This document shows positions 1 to 9,548 of a DNA stretch of 64,000 nt, piece by piece. Source of the stretch: Gracilibacillus dipsosauri (GTDB lineage Bacteria; Bacillota; Bacilli; Bacillales; Amphibacillaceae). Within the stretch, counting starts at the first letter, position 1, and the number at the start of each line of letters is the position of its first letter. The DNA lies in the NCBI RefSeq assembly GCF_003176895.1, contig NZ_QGTD01000004.1, positions 124,001-188,000 of the forward strand, read 5' to 3'. The notes beneath the pieces were generated by a model. It searched no databases. It was not told where the DNA came from and worked only from the letters and a program-made list of their open reading frames with translations. The position numbers and the translations under genes were made by a program.

Positions 1-208
1 AAGTGAGATAAGAATCTGTCTCCCACCAATCCATTCCTATTTCCTTGGCTTTATCTACTGAGGCAACAATTAACCGAATCTTGATCGTTAATAGCTCTAC
101 ATCTGCAATTCCAACAGATATATCCCCAGCAATAACGACACCTTTATCTAAGATTTTGTCTAATACATCGACGATCGTGTTCGATTGTACTGGGTTCTCT
201 ACTGGCAT
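1..208 (-). CDS. gvpJ: Gas vesicle protein GvpJ (GvpA family), 3' part missing
   Basis: Small hydrophobic GvpA-family protein that is a minor shell component or nucleation factor of gas vesicles. The visible 69 codons start MPVENPVQS and carry the family core ILDKGVVIAGDISVGIADVE, then the run KAKEIGMDWWETDSYL that is typical of Bacillus GvpJ and absent from the major shell protein. The gene is cut by the left window edge, so the C-terminal tail is not seen. It begins 17 bp after gvpK and is the last visible gene of the minus-strand gas-vesicle operon. Family assignment is firm; J rather than A or B rests on the DWW motif and its place after gvpK. Confidence 0.9.
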   Translation of the reverse strand, partial: MPVENPVQSNTIVDVLDKILDKGVVIAGDISVGIADVELLTIKIRLIVASVDKAKEIGMDWWETDSYLT

Positions 209-225
209 AGATTAGCACCTCCTTA

Positions 226-510
226 TCATATCAATCTTCCTAATGGCCCAAGATCAATATTTAAATCCTCTGCATCTAATCCGAAAATATCTTTTAATTC
301 TTTCATTTTTTCCTCTAGATTCATGAGCGCAACACCTAGATTTTCGATCTGTTCCTCTGTTAAGTGACCACCCTCAACTCTTCTAATGGCATGTCGCTCA
401 ACTATTTGCCTAAGCAATTCAATGACCGTCATCACAAGCTGTGCAAGACCTTCTTCTGCATTGTCTGGGTCTAAATTAATACGGCCATTTGCTTGATTAC
501 TCGGTTGCAT
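226..510 (-). CDS. gvpK: Gas vesicle protein GvpK
   Basis: 94-residue GvpK-family accessory protein of gas-vesicle assembly. The stretch GLAQLVMTVIELLRQIVERHA followed by RRVEGG and LTEEQIENLG is characteristic of GvpK, and the length fits. The start overlaps the end of gvpS by 14 bp, indicating translational coupling. The exact biochemical role of GvpK is not settled in the literature known to me; it is one of the genes conserved in almost all gas-vesicle clusters. No defects seen. Confidence 0.92.
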   Translation of the reverse strand: MQPSNQANGRINLDPDNAEEGLAQLVMTVIELLRQIVERHAIRRVEGGHLTEEQIENLGVALMNLEEKMKELKDIFGLDAEDLNIDLGPLGRLI

Positions 511-751
511 CGGTTAGTTCCCTCCTTTGCTTATCCAATTGCTGTGAGGAAACGACTGCGCCATTTCCCTCATAGGACTGTACAAGCTTCTCTACGGACG
601 AAATCAAGACACGTAAATCTAGATAAACAAGATCGACGCCTGCGATCGAAATGATTAAATCCCCTTTAATCGCTATCCCCTTGTCTAAGATCACATCCAA
701 AATATCAATTAGGGCAATCTCCTTGTTCTCTATGGATTCTTTTCTTGGCAT
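497..751 (-). CDS. gvpS: Gas vesicle protein GvpS (GvpA-like)
   Basis: 84-residue GvpA-family minor protein. The core IDILDVILDKGIAIKGDLIISIAGVDLVYLDLRVLI follows the family pattern of two amphipathic helices around a beta hairpin, but the N-terminal extension and the Val-Tyr-Leu-Asp stretch match the S paralogue of the B. megaterium cluster rather than the shell protein. It lies between gvpL (15 bp away) and gvpK (overlapping), the order known from B. megaterium. S versus another GvpA paralogue is inferred from position and divergence. Confidence 0.85.
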   Translation of the reverse strand: MPRKESIENKEIALIDILDVILDKGIAIKGDLIISIAGVDLVYLDLRVLISSVEKLVQSYEGNGAVVSSQQLDKQRRELTDATE

Positions 752-766
752 GTTGGCATCCCTCTC

Positions 767-1570
767 TTAAAAGCTTGCAAAGTGGTAGGCTGGCCATGGA
801 CCAGTTATCTCCAGAGTGAAGCCTTTTGTTTCTAATTCCTTTTCGGCTTGCTCTAACTCTTCTAAGCATGGCTCCACTTGATCCTTTTTTAATAAAAAAA
901 CACTATTCCAAGCCATATTTTCCTTTCGCCCTGTCATTTCTTTGCTCCAATTCTTTTTAATGACGGCATCCTCGGCGTATTGATTTAACTGCTCATGAGC
1001 CACCTCACATATCCGATCCTTTTCCAAATCTAGTTCGTCCATGATTAGTTGGTCGATTTTTTTCCTTTCAAAAAACTGCCTTCCTGGCGGCAATTGATTT
1101 ATTTCTTCCTTTTTTGCCGCAATCGTGGGATTATCCTGGCTTACTATCTTCTTTAAGCTCTCCTCATTACAGTAGATTTTTAGATTCCATTCTTCCTTTT
1201 CCTTCAATTGGGTGAGGATTTCTCTCATATCGTCTAATTTCTCTTCTACTTTCTGACGCAAGCTCTCCTCATTTTGGTAAATCGTACAAAATTTTAATGG
1301 AATTAACGTGTACTCCTCGTATAGCTTCATCAAAGTTTGGTGATGATAATAGGCCTTTTGTTGAAGCCATTCCATATCATTTTCTATTTTTTCTTGGATG
1401 ACTTCTTCAGAATATTCCTCACTATGGAGGCGACATACTACTGCCTTAATCCCATCAATAGTGACCGTATAAATGTTGTTCTGCCTATCAAAACCTTCCA
1501 TGTTAGCTAATGGTTTGCTCTCAACTTCCTCCTCTGGAATAAAAGCATATAAATAAATGAATGGTTCCAT
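767..1570 (-). CDS. gvpL: Gas vesicle protein GvpL (GvpL/F family)
   Basis: 267-residue GvpL/GvpF-family protein, thought to bind GvpA-type subunits during vesicle nucleation. It starts MEPFIYLYAFIP and ends in the family signature ITGPWPAYHFASF. The start at 1570 was chosen because AAGGAG lies seven bases upstream; a longer reading from 1612 would overlap gvpG and has no good ribosome site. A charged, coiled central region (roughly residues 100-200) is typical. It is the second GvpL/F paralogue of the operon, the other being gvpF. Confidence 0.9.
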   Translation of the reverse strand: MEPFIYLYAFIPEEEVESKPLANMEGFDRQNNIYTVTIDGIKAVVCRLHSEEYSEEVIQEKIENDMEWLQQKAYYHHQTLMKLYEEYTLIPLKFCTIYQNEESLRQKVEEKLDDMREILTQLKEKEEWNLKIYCNEESLKKIVSQDNPTIAAKKEEINQLPPGRQFFERKKIDQLIMDELDLEKDRICEVAHEQLNQYAEDAVIKKNWSKEMTGRKENMAWNSVFLLKKDQVEPCLEELEQAEKELETKGFTLEITGPWPAYHFASF

Positions 1571-1581
1571 CGTATTTCTCC

Positions 1582-1839
1582 TTAATCTCTTCTCTTTGTC
1601 ATCTCTTCCCATTGCTCTAACTCTCTTTGTTTCGCATTCTCATATTTTGTTAGCAAGTCAGCCTCTCTTACCTTAAATTCTACTTCTGGAAGATCTCCTT
1701 GCTCATATATGGCTTGTAAATGAATGAGTTTTTGTTGAATGGTTGGAAGGTCATATAATTCTTGATCTACCTCTTCCTGTACCTTTTCACCGATTGTTTT
1801 GACAAGACGCATAGGGGCTGTTACTAATTTGTGTAGCAT
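1582..1839 (-). CDS. gvpG: Gas vesicle protein GvpG
   Basis: 85-residue GvpG-family protein, a small, mostly helical accessory factor. The N terminus MLHKLVTAPMRLVKTIGEKV is the family signature. The start at 1839 follows a GAGGAAAG ribosome site by eight bases and lies four bases beyond the gvpF stop; a start at 1857 would add residues not found in the family. Position between the two GvpL/F paralogues matches the B. megaterium order F-G-L. Confidence 0.9.
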   Translation of the reverse strand: MLHKLVTAPMRLVKTIGEKVQEEVDQELYDLPTIQQKLIHLQAIYEQGDLPEVEFKVREADLLTKYENAKQRELEQWEEMTKRRD

Positions 1840-1843
1840 GATC

Positions 1844-2611
1844 TCAACTTTCCTCAACTGCTAGGTGAATTTGGACAAAATTATAAGCAGGCCACGGACC
1901 ACTGTACTTAAATTCAACTTTATCCTGCCATTTTTCATGGGCTTCATTCACTAACTGATCGAAGGTCTCTTCCTTATCCCGATCTACTAAGAAGGAAGCA
2001 TTTAATAGCATCCTATCACCGATCGGGTCATTGAGCTTCGCTGCCTCTGCCTTTGTTTTTAATGGGGCATAAATGTCGGCTTCTATGTCTCGAATAAGAG
2101 AGGAGACGACTTCTTGGGTTGCTCCACCTAATTGAATTCGTTCATAATAGCTCGCTTCCGCCGACTTCCCATTTACTTGTCTGGTAAGTCGCTTTACTTT
2201 TTGACTTTCATTCATTTGAGATTTTATCCAGTCTTTTTTCCCAATTACCTTTAAGCCAAGCTCCATTTTTCCTTTAATTTCTGGAAATAATCGTGCAAAT
2301 TGTGGATAAAGGTTTTCTAGTAGTACCTCCACATCCTCTGTTGAATGAAATACATTTCCAAAGCTAATCGGAATGACTACATCCTTGCTCTGCATCACTT
2401 TAGATACTAGTTGTTGATGCATGAAAAGATTCTCCTTATTTGGAGGGTAGATTTTCATAGGTACCTTTGCCGCCACCATGGCAGCATCCTGATAATGTAT
2501 CGTAAACGTGTCATATTCCTTTCCATCAAACGAGACAGGGCCAAATTCCTCTTTTTCGTTTGTTTGTATCCCACAAAAGATATAGATTCCAGCATTATCT
2601 TGGTTTGACAT
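1844..2611 (-). CDS. gvpF: Gas vesicle protein GvpF (GvpL/F family)
   Basis: 255-residue GvpL/F-family protein. It begins with an IYIFCGIQ strand like other GvpF proteins and has the conserved C-terminal motif SGPWPAYNFVQI. In characterised systems GvpF is bound to the growing vesicle and contacts GvpA. AAGGGAG precedes the start. The gene comes only 15 bp after gvpR; in the B. megaterium cluster the ATPase gene gvpN sits exactly here, so its absence is notable. Confidence 0.9.
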   Translation of the reverse strand: MSNQDNAGIYIFCGIQTNEKEEFGPVSFDGKEYDTFTIHYQDAAMVAAKVPMKIYPPNKENLFMHQQLVSKVMQSKDVVIPISFGNVFHSTEDVEVLLENLYPQFARLFPEIKGKMELGLKVIGKKDWIKSQMNESQKVKRLTRQVNGKSAEASYYERIQLGGATQEVVSSLIRDIEADIYAPLKTKAEAAKLNDPIGDRMLLNASFLVDRDKEETFDQLVNEAHEKWQDKVEFKYSGPWPAYNFVQIHLAVEES

Positions 2612-2626
2612 TTACATAACTCCCTT

Positions 2627-2893
2627 CTAGCTTTCTACGCCAATAGCACTTCTGTACCGTATATCCAGTCTTTTAAATGACGTAATTTCCTTGTCCTTGT
2701 CTACTAAAACCTCATATGTCCCGAGCATTTCATCCTTCGCATATTTTTTCATATATTCCTTTTCCTCGACTGCTTCGATTGTTACCCTCCATCCACCCTC
2801 TTCTAGCTTTTCTACAGATGTAATTTTATGAGGCGGTGCAACATGCTCTTGAAAAAAATCTGTGACATTATTCATAATTTCTTTTATCTTCAT
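2627..2893 (-). CDS. gvpR: GvpO-family gas vesicle protein (gvpR of the B. megaterium order)
   Basis: 88-residue protein with the GvpO-family pattern GGWRVTIEAVEE followed by a KDEMLGTYEVLVDKD strand and the RRYR-like segment RLDIRYRSA. The start at 2893 sits five bases after GGAGG; the ATG twelve bases further upstream is part of that ribosome site. It lies between gvpB and gvpF, where B. megaterium has gvpR. Function in assembly or expression is not established. Family call firm, naming by position. Confidence 0.8.
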   Translation of the reverse strand: MKIKEIMNNVTDFFQEHVAPPHKITSVEKLEEGGWRVTIEAVEEKEYMKKYAKDEMLGTYEVLVDKDKEITSFKRLDIRYRSAIGVES

Positions 2894-2941
2894 GGTTACC
2901 TCCATTTTGAGAACAGGGGGTGGCTAGTAGCCACCCTTTGA

Positions 2942-3205
2942 TTAAATACCAAACGCTGTATTGCTGCGCTCATTACGTTGGGATGGTAGTCCATTCTCTT
3001 CTACTTCATCTCTTAATAACCCAACGGCTTCCGCATAGCGCAACCATGTATCCACACTTGCAATAACGACACGTGCTTCTACTGTTAGAATTTCAATACC
3101 TACTACTGATACTCTTGCATAGGCATCAATCACGATCCCTTTATCTAGAATTCTGTCAATTACCTCTGCCAAGCTTGAACTATCAGTTGTTTTTTGAACA
3201 GCCAT
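2942..3205 (-). CDS. gvpB: Gas vesicle structural protein GvpB (GvpA family)
   Basis: 87-residue major shell protein. It carries the GvpA core [20 protein letters not shown], then [20 protein letters not shown] and the [11 protein letters not shown] helix. This would form the ribbed hydrophobic wall of the vesicle. AAGGAG precedes the start. It is the only intact shell-type gene in the window: the copy upstream of gvpP is broken, so this gene must supply the wall unless another copy exists elsewhere. Confidence 0.93.
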   Translation of the reverse strand: MAVQKTTDSSSLAEVIDRILDKGIVIDAYARVSVVGIEILTVEARVVIASVDTWLRYAEAVGLLRDEVEENGLPSQRNERSNTAFGI

Positions 3206-3252
3206 GATTATTCTCCTTTACTTGTCGTATTTTAAGAATCTAGTAGTCTTTA

Positions 3253-3693
3253 CTAATTAATATCCATTAAGGATTTTACCTTTGTCGAGCTCTTTATATC
3301 ACTTGCTCCCTTTAGATTGCTTGCGTTCTTTACATTACTGATTCCCTTGACCTCGCGGTAGCTCTTTAGCTTCGATTCGTCCTCGGAAATACTTTCTTGA
3401 AAGCTTTCTCCGGCTTCCTTCACCATACTCAGCTTATCTCTCACAGATAATAAAATATCCTGGACTTTATCCTTTGCGTCTGCTGCCTTGTCATGAGCCT
3501 TTGTCGCGTTTTGTTCAACGGTTTCTGCTAGCTTTTCCGATGCCTTTTCCGCTTTATCCTGCGTCTTTTCTTGAATTTTTTCCTCTGCTTTTTCTTTGAG
3601 CTTCTCTTTCGCTTTCTCCTTTAAAGCATCAGGGGCTTTCTCAACTGCTTGTTTCGTTATTTTTTTTGCCGTCTTCTTTACTGGATTCTCCAT
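3253..3693 (-). CDS. gvpQ: Gas vesicle protein GvpQ-like, Lys/Glu-rich
   Basis: 146-residue highly charged protein dominated by Lys, Glu and Ala repeats (KEKAKEKLKEKAEEKIQEK), almost certainly helical or coiled, with low-complexity SNVKNASNLKGASDIKSS near the end. Sequence complexity is too low for a confident family match, but its place between gvpP and gvpB fits gvpQ of B. megaterium, a dispensable gene there. The strand has a strong AAAGGAGG ribosome site. Function unknown. Confidence 0.65.
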   Translation of the reverse strand: MENPVKKTAKKITKQAVEKAPDALKEKAKEKLKEKAEEKIQEKTQDKAEKASEKLAETVEQNATKAHDKAADAKDKVQDILLSVRDKLSMVKEAGESFQESISEDESKLKSYREVKGISNVKNASNLKGASDIKSSTKVKSLMDIN

Positions 3694-3718
3694 AAGATCC
3701 TCCTTTATAAACGGCGTA

Positions 3719-4090
3719 TTATTGGTTGTCTGCTAAAAGCTGATCTATTTTTTCCTCTATTTGTTCTAGTCTTTCATTCATTTGCTCGTTTTCTTGTTTT
3801 AATTGTTGATAGGATGGATCCTCTGGCTTTCCTGCAAAGCGATTTTTTCCTAAATAGGCAGGTGCTGCTTGCTTTAGTGCCAGCATAGCCTGTTGGGTAA
3901 GGATTCCCTGTACATTCCTTCCGACCTCTTGTGCTAGCCTTTGTGTTGCTTCTGAATCTTGTATCTTTTTGCAGATGGTTTGAGCTGTTTCAGGGTTAGA
4001 TAACAAACCAAGGGATGCCCCAACAAGTCCACCAATAAAAATGTATCCTAGTGAGTTTTGGTTACTATTTTCTTGCTTTTGTGCTATCAT
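3719..4090 (-). CDS. gvpP: Gas vesicle protein GvpP-like (YtxH-like)
   Basis: 123-residue protein with a short glycine-rich hydrophobic segment near residues 14-32 (GYIFIGGLVGASLGLLSNPE), reminiscent of YtxH-type membrane proteins, and a C-terminal coiled coil (NEQMNERLEQIEEKIDQLL). It follows the gvpA remnant and precedes gvpQ, as gvpP does in B. megaterium. Its ATG overlaps the remnant's stop as ATGA, an arrangement left over from translational coupling. Assignment is mainly by position. Confidence 0.65.
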   Translation of the reverse strand: MIAQKQENSNQNSLGYIFIGGLVGASLGLLSNPETAQTICKKIQDSEATQRLAQEVGRNVQGILTQQAMLALKQAAPAYLGKNRFAGKPEDPSYQQLKQENEQMNERLEQIEEKIDQLLADNQ

Positions 4091-4297
4091 AACAATCTCC
4101 TTTTTGAATGGCTTTCATTCTCCGATTTTTCACTGGCTCCATCTTGAAGTAATCCCATAACTACTCTTGCTTCTACGTTTAAGATCACAATTCTCACTAA
4201 TGAAACTCTTGCATAGGCATCAATCACAATTCTTTATTCAGTAATCTGTCGATCACCTCCGCTAAGCTTGAGCTATCAGTTGTTTTTGGATACTCAT
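4087..4297 (-). pseudogene. gvpA: gvpA remnant with two frameshifts and an internal deletion
   Basis: Degenerate copy of the GvpA/GvpB reading frame. Compared with intact gvpB, one base is missing in the A-run after the fourth codon and another in the segment equivalent to LDKGIV. With both repaired it reads [19 protein letters not shown], then YARVSLVRIVILNVEARVV. It then jumps to GLLQDGASEKSE, so about 13 codons corresponding to [14 protein letters not shown] are lost in frame. A GGGGACCTCC-type ribosome site remains upstream, and the remnant's stop overlaps the gvpP start. This is the position of gvpA in B. megaterium. Confidence 0.88.
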
Positions 4298-4364
4298 GGG
4301 GGACCTCCTTCACATTTGTTGTAGGAACAAACGCGAGATCTATAAATTATCAGCTTACCTATCC

Positions 4365-4391
4365 ATACCACGATAATAAGCTGTCTAAAAC
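4365..4391 (-). promoter_or_regulatory. Candidate sigma-B-like promoter of the gas-vesicle operon
   Basis: On the minus strand GTTTTA and TGGTAT are separated by 15 bases, five of six matches each to the sigma-B elements GTTTAA and GGGTAT. A 7-bp inverted repeat (CAGCTTA/TAAGCTG, 4351-4357 and 4377-4383) spans the downstream element. The rest of 4298-4540 holds no gene. Weak evidence; a sigma-A promoter elsewhere in the gap is equally possible. Confidence 0.22.
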
Positions 4392-4540
4392 AGGAATTCC
4401 TTTCCTTCGCCATTTAAATGGAAATATCTTCTTCAAATATTACTACTAGAGGAATGAGGAAAGGGTTGGCTTCAAGCAATTTTTTAGTTAGGCGGAAGGA
4501 TATTTTACTCATTTATTACAAATTGTTTACGTTTTCTCCC

Positions 4541-4569
4541 TTGACATAACTATTAGGAAGTGATAATTT
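4541..4569 (+). promoter_or_regulatory. Sigma-A promoter of the DinB-family gene
   Basis: TTGACA at 4541-4546 and TAATTT at 4564-4569 with a 17-base spacer. The start codon lies 35 bases downstream with AAGGAG at 4591-4596. Confidence 0.7.
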
Positions 4570-4573
4570 TATA

Positions 4574-4587
4574 GGAACAAATGTTCT
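4574..4587. promoter_or_regulatory. LexA (DinR) SOS box
   Basis: GGAACAAATGTTCT contains GAAC-N4-GTTC and fits the Bacillus LexA consensus CGAACRNRYGTTCG except at the two outermost bases. It sits immediately after the -10 element, where bound LexA would block transcription start of the DinB-family gene. Confidence 0.65.
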
Positions 4588-4603
4588 GTAAAGGAGAATT
4601 TAA

Positions 4604-5107
4604 ATGTATTTATCTATTGAGGACTTTAGGAAAGAATGGGAAAGGGAAGCAATGCTCACACAAGAGGTTTTGGAGGGCCTAACAGAGGAATCCTTGTATC
4701 AACAAGTTTATCCGGAGGGTCGCAGCATTGGCAGAATTGCTTGGCATTTAACGACAAGCATACCGGAATATTTATCAGATTTCGGTCTTGTAATCGATTC
4801 AGTTGAAGATGTAGATACTGTGCCAGCATCAGCAAGAAAAATCGCAGAAGTTTTTAAGGAGACAAGTACTCGTGTATCGATTGAGTTAAAGGAGCAGTGG
4901 ACAGATGATTCGCTATCACAGGTACAAGATGCGTTTGGTAGAGAGGAATCCAATGCCACGATTTTAATGGGATTAATTAAACACATTGTCCACCATCGAG
5001 GACAAATCACGGTATTAATGCGCCAAGCTGGTTTAAAGCCATTCGGGGTTTATGGCCCACCAAAAGAGGATTGGGGTAAATTGGGTGTGGAGAATCCACC
5101 GCTTTAA
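4604..5107 (+). CDS. DinB-family metal-binding protein
   Basis: 167-residue DinB/YfiT-type four-helix protein. The family's metal-site histidines are visible as H47-like in GRIAWHLTTS and the pair in LIKHIVHHRGQITVLMR. Members include thiol-dependent transferases and DNA-damage-inducible proteins of unknown activity. The name-giving B. subtilis dinB is SOS-induced, and the LexA box between promoter and start supports the same control here. The gene is transcribed alone and ends in a strong hairpin shared with the convergent galactanase gene. Substrate cannot be predicted. Confidence 0.88.
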   Translation: MYLSIEDFRKEWEREAMLTQEVLEGLTEESLYQQVYPEGRSIGRIAWHLTTSIPEYLSDFGLVIDSVEDVDTVPASARKIAEVFKETSTRVSIELKEQWTDDSLSQVQDAFGREESNATILMGLIKHIVHHRGQITVLMRQAGLKPFGVYGPPKEDWGKLGVENPPL

Positions 5108-5119
5108 TCTCTATTGAAA

Positions 5120-5160
5120 AACTCCCCTCCGATTTACATTATCGGTGGGGAGCTGTTTTG
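5120..5160. terminator. Bidirectional terminator
   Basis: CTCCCCTCCGAT and ATCGGTGGGGAG form a long stem with a 7-base loop. T-runs follow on both strands (CTGTTTTG on plus, TTTTTC on minus), serving the DinB-family gene and the galactanase gene. Confidence 0.85.
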
Positions 5161-5161
5161 T

Positions 5162-8062
<2,901 letters not shown>

Positions 8063-8075
8063 TTATCTATTTATT

Positions 8076-8090
8076 ATAAAGCGGTTTCAT
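8076..8090 (-). promoter_or_regulatory. cre box (CcpA) of the galactanase gene
   Basis: On the minus strand ATGAAACCGCTTTAT matches WTGNAANCGNWNNCW at all but one position. It overlaps a TATAAT at 8078-8073, the best -10 element for the galactanase gene, so CcpA binding would block initiation. Confidence 0.7.
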
Positions 8091-8094
8091 TTTG

Positions 8095-8108
8095 TTTGAT
8101 ATATCAAA
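8095..8108. promoter_or_regulatory. 14-bp palindrome TTTGATATATCAAA in the galactanase promoter
   Basis: Perfect palindrome just upstream of the cre box, over the -35 region. Likely an operator for a substrate-specific regulator, whose gene is not in the window. Identity of the protein unknown. Confidence 0.45.
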
Positions 8109-8204
8109 TTATTCGTCATTACTTTCAGAAATTGAATGCTTTGGGATCGAAAGGGGAGGGAATTTCTTACAGGCTAAATACACCTTCGGGCTTATCATTA
8201 AAGT

Positions 8205-8365
8205 GCTGGAACTGAGTTTTTTGGATTTTGTTTGGTAACATGTTGAGTTCATTTAATTAGATTGTGTATTTGGATGAATTATTGTGAGTTTATCTAGTTT
8301 TATTGTGGCTTCTGGTTGCGTTATTGTGAGTTCGACTAGTTTTTTTGGCCTCGAGTTCGGTTCAT
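8205..8365. repeat. Degenerate 21-bp repeat array 1
   Basis: Units beginning TTGTG or TGTTGAGTT start near 8241, 8262, 8282, 8303, 8324 and 8345, i.e. every 20-21 bp; the best pair shares TTATTGTGAGTT and CTAGTTTT. No gene is seen in 8042-8394; apart from this array and the galactanase control region the gap holds nothing recognised. Confidence 0.7.
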
Positions 8366-8394
8366 AGGAAAAATGGTGCGCTGTGAACACACCT

Positions 8395-9288
8395 TTAATG
8401 AATCTCCTTTAAAACCTCTTTCAACCGATCAGGGTAATTCGTAAAAAGGCCTGTTGCACCCCATTCCAGTAGCTGCACCATTTGTTCTTTTTCATTCACC
8501 GTATAGACATGTAAGAGGAGCTCTGCATCTCGCACCATCGAGGCAAATTTTCTATCAACTAACTTCGCATTTACCCCAACTCCTGAGGCATATTCCTTTA
8601 TTTTTTCCAACTGTTTTTTGGTAATAGCTTCCCCCTTCAACTGAATCAGAGGTATCGAAGGGGCTCTTTGATGAATTTGCTGTAGGCTCTCTTCACTAAA
8701 GGATTGAATAATAACAGATCCTTCCCGATTATTCGGGTCTAACAGATCATACTTTTTCAATGTTTTTAGTAATGAAGAGATCATACCTGGAGACTGAGAT
8801 GGTTGTTTAATCTCTATATAATAATTCGCTTTCTTCCCAAAATGCTCGAATATTTCATCTAATGTAGGGACTTTTAATCCAACAAAATCTTTATTCGCTT
8901 TATCTGGATTGTTCTGATTATACCAAGCACCCGCATCAAGCTTCTGAAGTTCTGCTAATGTATACTCACTTACTAAACCACTTCCGTCCGTAGTTCGCGA
9001 AACATCGGGATCATGCATGGAAACAAGTCTGCCATCCTTCGTCATTTGCAAATCAATTTCCAAATAGTCGACTCCGATTTCCATTGCAAGCTGATAGGCC
9101 TTCATCGTATGCTCCGGTGCATGACCAGAAGCCCCACGGTGGGCAATGTTCAGCATTCGATTAGGGGACAACAAAGAGTCCTCTGTCCTATTCATTACAG
9201 TTACAGCTTCCTCCTTTTTCCCATCCCATATTGTATTTATCAACAAAAACATGAGTAAGATTATGATCCAACTTAACGATTTCCTCAA
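8395..9288 (-). CDS. Glycerophosphodiester phosphodiesterase, membrane-anchored
   Basis: 297-residue GDPD-family enzyme that cleaves glycerophosphodiesters to glycerol-3-phosphate and an alcohol. A TTG start at 9288 is preferred because GAAGGTG lies five bases upstream and it places the hydrophobic segment SWIIILLMFLLINTIW at the N terminus as an uncleaved anchor or signal. The catalytic motifs NIAHRGASGHAPEHT, DYLEIDLQMTKDG and SMHDPDVSRTT are intact, and the C-terminal VYTVNEKEQM and GATGLFTNYPD segments complete the TIM barrel. It probably works outside the membrane on lipid or teichoic-acid-derived glycerol. A longer TTG reading from 9318 is possible. Confidence 0.9.
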   Translation of the reverse strand: MRKSLSWIIILLMFLLINTIWDGKKEEAVTVMNRTEDSLLSPNRMLNIAHRGASGHAPEHTMKAYQLAMEIGVDYLEIDLQMTKDGRLVSMHDPDVSRTTDGSGLVSEYTLAELQKLDAGAWYNQNNPDKANKDFVGLKVPTLDEIFEHFGKKANYYIEIKQPSQSPGMISSLLKTLKKYDLLDPNNREGSVIIQSFSEESLQQIHQRAPSIPLIQLKGEAITKKQLEKIKEYASGVGVNAKLVDRKFASMVRDAELLLHVYTVNEKEQMVQLLEWGATGLFTNYPDRLKEVLKEIH

Positions 9289-9548
9289 ACAAACACCTTC
9301 TATAAGTAAGTATTTCAATCACTATTATAGCTATTTTTGTCCAAACAGAAAGAAAATATGAAATCTTTTACGAAAGCTTTACAGTTCCTAGCTTAGTAAA
9401 TTTATCAAATATTTAACTTTTGGTTAATATCTCCTTAAAAAAACTCTTCTATACTATTTAGAGATGGGGATGCATATTGTTTCCATAGGTACTTAACTCA
9501 TCCATCACCAGCTGATTATTTTTGATGGGAAGAAATTGGGGGATTACA

